Shown: in pieces, positions 60,001 to 64,000 of the stretch
How the letters are laid out: each line of letters opens with the position of its first letter
Numbering within the stretch: the first letter of the stretch is position 1
Assembly (NCBI GenBank): GCA_024516155.1
Contig: JAJJXM010000012.1
Location: 186,001-250,000, forward strand
Reading direction: 5' to 3'
Length of the DNA: 64,000 nt
Source of the DNA: Pyronema omphalodes
Taxonomy: Eukaryota; Ascomycota; Pezizomycetes; Pezizales; Pyronemataceae
Program-made: the position numbers and the translations under genes
Notes under the pieces: model-generated
Told to the model about the DNA's origin: nothing
Databases searched by the model: none
The model's input: only the letters and a program-made list of their open reading frames with translations

Positions 60001-60461
60001 GAACGGTGCGAGAGACTTTGTTTTTGCCGGTGGAAGAGAAGTAGCTGGAGGCTTCAACCTTTTCCTCCTTCTTCGGTGTGGGTGCCTTTTTGGTAACTTT
60101 TTGAACGGGGGTTTTCTGAGGAGGAGCGGGCTCGTCGTCTTCGTCGTCGTCCGAATCTATAATCGAAGCGCGTGTCAGCTCATTTTCTTCTAGAATTCCA
60201 ATTGCGGTCCCTAGGCTCCTGAATTTACGAAAAACATACCAACAACACGTCTCTTCTTTGCAGCCGCAGCTTTCCGCTACCAAAAAATCAGTCTTCTACT
60301 CTTACACTCTCTTCCTCGCGTTCCACGCGTAGAGTACATACAGTCTCTTTCACCTCTTTCTCCTTCACGGCAGGAGTTTTTTTAGTCTCCTGAGATGCTA
60401 CAGCAGCTTTCGGCGTACCACCAGATTTTGGCGCAAAAAAACTTCGAATATCGCTAGGCAT
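57013..60461 (-). CDS. RFC1: Replication factor C large subunit (RFC1)
   Basis: 1041-residue large subunit of the clamp loader that opens and loads PCNA at primer ends. Exons 60461-60342, 60276-60240, 60156-58532, 58463-57764 and 57656-57013. The N-terminus MPSDIRSFFAPK resembles a PIP box. An acidic/basic low-complexity tail of about 250 residues (Lys/Ala/Pro with DDDE runs) leads to a BRCT domain (about 310-390; CLAGLTFVFTGILESLSRED...KYGGKVT). The AAA+ module has Walker A GPPGIGKT (499-506) and Walker B LLLVMDEVDG (Asp570-Glu571), then ICNERKLPKMKPFD and the RFC1 C-terminal domain. It ends in a Lys/Pro-rich nuclear-localisation-like tail (KRKKMDEEEENSEEEEKPKKK). Divergent from the coiled-coil gene. 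Confidence 0.95.
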
Positions 60462-61204
60462 TGTTGTGGTGGCGTATAGTAGTTATGGTTTTCACGGTTG
60501 CTCTTGACGCGACCGGGAATTTTACCATGACGCGTGGTGTTGCCGGGTCGAAGTTGCCCTGGATTCGGTGGATTCGCTTGGCGGGCTTACTTAGGGTTAG
60601 CGTTATGTAACTTTGGCTAAGCGTGTCAGTCCTGGCTTCGCTCTCCCTGCCCTGGGCCCATCGGCAGGCGAAGCGGGCGATGCATGGCGCAAAGTCGCAG
60701 GAGTTATTTCGGGCAGTGCGAACTGATGAGACGATGAGCGAAAACACGGACGTTTGATGAACACCGGAACGTCTCACTGTATCCAGAGTAGAAAAGACAA
60801 ACTAGACAACTGTGGATTAGAGCAACTACTATCTGGTTTATGAAATTAATATTTTCCCCGGCTCTGATATTGCGAAATGAATGATGAAAATAGAGTACGC
60901 AGAGAGGGTAGGTCTGATTCGATCAAACAAGATTGAGATTACATAAACACTTTGCTTTCGGAGAACGGGTCATTACGTCTCCCTTCTCTTTTCTCATCTT
61001 TCCGGCGCACGACGACGACGACTTGATCTGAAACTTGATACTTTTGAAACTTCAAGCTTCCGAATCAACACTTCAGATTATATATCGATGCAAAGTCTCA
61101 ATCGCAGTCGCATCGAATAATCACCAGCATCTAATGCACCTTAGGAGCAAAGAACCATAGCAGCAGGCAGCTAACCACTCCGAAACACCGCCCACGACAT
61201 CACC
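60462..61204. promoter_or_regulatory. Bidirectional promoter region, RFC1 and coiled-coil gene
   Basis: 743 bp with ACGCGT-type motifs (CGCGTG near 60530; ACGCGT in the first RFC1 intron), which in ascomycetes mark G1/S-regulated replication genes; here this is only suggestive. No gene seen. Confidence 0.35.
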
Positions 61205-62806
61205 ATGCATTCACCACCACTATCGACCACTTCCCCGACACCTCCGGATCTCGAGACTGTATTTGAAGCGCTGAACCTTTTTATTGCAAAAGAACGTCAA
61301 GCGCTATGTACGGAGATTGAGAAACTTACAGAGGAGAATAAGAGTTTAGTTAAAGGTACCTTCCACCTCTTCCAAATTGCGATCACATGCAGCTGCGAAG
61401 GGAAGTGAAATGAAACTGCGCAACGGGCGCAAATCGCAGCGAAGCACCATAGCAACGAAGCAAGGGGAAACGAATCGCAACGAGAAGAAGAAACGAAACA
61501 ACTCGTTTTGCTGAAACACCACTGACACTTCTTTGTTTCCAGAAAACCGAAAACTCCTCTCCCAGACCGTGCGCTCGCGATCGCCCTCCTCACAACCACC
61601 AGAAGATCCCCGTCTCAACCCCGAGTTCACCTCATCCTACAGCTCCAACAGCACAAACCCCCAGCAATCCGAGCAACCAGACCTAGTCTCAATACTCCTA
61701 GAAAAAGTTCACCACTATCAACGTTTCCTTCTAAAAGAGCGGGAGCTTCACGCACACCGAGAACAAGATTTCCAACGGAATCTACGTTCCTTCTCAACCA
61801 CGATTCGTGAAGCTACAAGGGAGGATGTAAGCATAAGATCTGAGGCCTCCAGTCTACGCCATGGAGGTAATAGATGGTCGACTGTATCAAGTTCTTCTAC
61901 TATGTCGAGCCAGTCGCCGAGAATAGGACAAACTGTAACCCCGAAAACTTCGCCGCAGTTGGTACAGAGAGGTTTCGGTAGTTCTGCAGCGCAAGGAAAA
62001 CCCCTGCCACAGAAACCGTTACCAAGAACTCCTACGACGCTGGCTTCGCCACCGGAGAGTCCGAGGAAGAATAGGAAGGATGGTTATACTCCTGCGAGTA
62101 TTGCGCATACGGAGGAGGAATCAGAGGGAGAGGAAGAGGAAGCGGAGGAGGAGCAGGAATCCCTCACAAATTCCGAGGAATCCTCAACAAATTGCGAGGA
62201 CTCAGACAGCACAGAACAGGACCCTCTCAACCGCACCAATTCCAGCCAGCAAGCAACCTCCGCAATCCCCCAGCCTACCCATACCCTCAAAAACAGCGGC
62301 AACCAAGTCGTAAACCGAGTCATGGTACTCACCGCCGCATTATCGAAAAGAACCGAAGAAATCCGGATGATACGTCAGCTTGCAGAACAGAAAGTTCAGG
62401 AGACTATGGAACGGATTAAGGAGTTGGAATTAAGAGCCGAGGGGGTGGAGGTCTTGTAAGTTATCCTGATATAAAACACACACAATGCAACGCAACATAA
62501 CATAACTAACCCCTCACTCCCCCTTACAGAAAATCCCACACCCACAACGCAAACCTTGAACTCGACGTCCTGAAGTTAAAACTCAAGAAACTGGAAACAA
62601 TGGCATTCGAATTCGTCCCGCTTTCGGAACAGCATTTACTGCTGGATTTTGAGGAGTATAAGGAACAACTATTGAAGGCGCAGACGAAACAGAAACAGAG
62701 GAGGAAGAAGGAGGATGAGAGGTGGAAATTGTGGGGGGAACGTGTAGTTGATGGGAAAGGGGTGGTGAGGGATAGTGAGAGACATGGGGGATGGAAGGGG
62801 AATTGA
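61205..62806 (+). CDS. Coiled-coil protein of unknown function
   Basis: 446-residue hydrophilic protein. Exons 61205-61355, 61543-62455 and 62530-62806, introns of 187 and 74 nt; phases agree. The N-terminal coiled coil (LETVFEALNLFIAKERQALCTEIEKLTEENKSL) continues across intron 1 as ENRKLLSQ. It is followed by a Ser/Pro-rich linker, a short helix (DLVSILLEKVHHYQRFLLKE), a long Ser/Thr/Pro-rich disordered part with an acidic EEESEGEEEEAEEEQE run, and a C-terminal coiled coil (NRVMVLTAALSKRTEEIRMI ... LELDVLKLKLKKLE) ending in basic residues. No enzyme motif. A cytoskeletal or septal scaffold is conceivable but not shown. Confidence 0.75.
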
Positions 62807-64000
62807 GGCTTTGAGAGCTTGCAATAATGGGAGATGAGGAGATAGGAGATAGGGACATAGGGACATAGGAACATATTGCTTTCCTTCGGAGATCCATTTG
62901 TTTAAGCCCCCTCACTTACCGAGGATGGGAATATTGTATTTTTGAAAAACCACCGTTGGAGTATCAGTATTAAGGATATGGGATATGGTACTGGATACCA
63001 AGGCGCGGAGTTGGGGGTTAGCTTAGCCTGGGTCTTGGGATAACGATAAGTTCCAAGGACGTTCAGGATAAGGGCGTTCATAATATCAGGAATATTATGA
63101 ATATCCTTTGCAGAGAGAGGAATGTAGTATTTTGTATGCACCACAGCTACGGGCTAAAGATGTGAAGTCTGCTTGTGGAGTTTAGTAGTAGTAGTAGTAA
63201 ATTAGTAATTGACTAATTAACTAATTGTTAATACTATTAATAGTTGATAGTTGACGATTGCATTTATCGTTGATGTGAGTTTTAACTTCTCAATACTGTC
63301 GTGGGTATGTAGATGAAACCCTTCGGTGATTTTTTTTAAGAATAAATCTTAAAATCTTGAAAAAGTGGCTTTTGGAGGAGTTATTGAGTATTGAATATTG
63401 AAGGCGGAGATGTGGATGTGATTAAACCGGTCAAACTACACAAGCTACAGTAGTAGGAGAAGATGTAAGAAGGAAAGGCATCAAGAAAGGTGATATTTGA
63501 GATTTTGATCCTGAAAGAAGCCGGAAGTCTGGGAGTAGTGATGGCCCGTAGCTCATTGTATCCAGTGGATTTTTCTTTTCTTATTTTTTTCTTCTTGCTT
63601 TTCTTCTCTTGTTTAGTGCTGATAGTGCTGATAGTGCTGATAGTGTTCCGCCATCGGTATCATCTGTATCATGAGTTATGTATGTAAAGCGCTTCATATC
63701 AACGATATCATATCATATGATAAAGTAATGACAGTTCAAACTTTGTGGGGATCAGGTTTGAGGTTCAACGGTATACATCAACATTCATATCCCATAAAAA
63801 ATGGGGATAGCAGGTTGCAGAATTTCACTAGTCAAAAAATAAGGTGATAAATAAATGCATATATGTCAAATGTACACAAAGCCCAACCCAAGCAACAAAA
63901 GACCAACCCAACCCTTAAAAAAGCCAATACCAACCTTGAAGAAACCAATACCAACCCTCAAAAACACCATATCACTATACCATCAAAATTCATATAAAAA
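62807..64000. other. 3' flank, no supported gene
   Basis: AT-rich. An open minus-strand stretch at 62902-63165, bounded by an acceptor-like CCCGTAG and a GTAAGT donor, reads AKDIHNIPDIMNALILNVLG and may be an orphan exon or remnant. GTAGTA repeats at 63187-63200 and GCTGATAGT repeats at 63618-63645. Confidence 0.45.

Overview
This window is nuclear DNA of a filamentous ascomycete (Pezizomycotina; I cannot fix the class). Genes carry short GT-AG introns (43-187 nt, except one of 226 nt) with CTRAY-like branch sites. The encoded set is fungal: acetyl-CoA synthetase, a GET2 homologue, a fungal-type ADAM metalloprotease, an MCT-type MFS permease, mitochondrial GrpE, RFC1 and a BLOC-1 subunit 2-like protein. 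Exon structures below were assembled by hand from splice signals and reading-frame phase. For all the main genes the spliced lengths are whole numbers of codons.

Layout. 0-21 kb is gene-bearing: a D-arabinitol dehydrogenase-like MDR enzyme (+), a five-exon gene of unknown function (-), a TMEM135-like membrane protein (-) with a GC-AG intron, a bHLH factor (+), tRNA-Gln(UUG) (-), two small possibly related ORFs (-), GET2 (+), and acetyl-CoA synthetase (-), which has strong codon bias. 21.3-42.8 kb is a gene desert of about 21 kb. It holds low-complexity DNA, minisatellites, a 276-bp triplicated tandem block, a 5'-truncated LINE with a 15-bp target-site duplication, and a non-autonomous hAT-like element with 22-bp terminal inverted repeats and an 8-bp duplication. 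42.8-45.6 kb carries the ADAM metalloprotease. 45.6-51.8 kb is again gene-poor: a second hAT-like copy, a short LINE tail, a decayed gene, a 12-bp minisatellite and a second identical tRNA-Gln. 51.8-62.8 kb is dense: MFS transporter (+), GrpE (-) divergent from a BLOC1S2-like gene (+), RFC1 (-) divergent from a coiled-coil protein gene (+).

The genes are mostly housekeeping and do not form an obvious pathway or biosynthetic cluster. The most informative novelty is in the mobile DNA. Two hAT-like deletion derivatives from one subfamily have perfect 8-bp duplications, GC-rich subterminal repeats and a shared remnant N-terminal ORF, which suggests a mobile family whose autonomous partner lies elsewhere. 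I found no CRISPR, rRNA or biosynthetic gene cluster.
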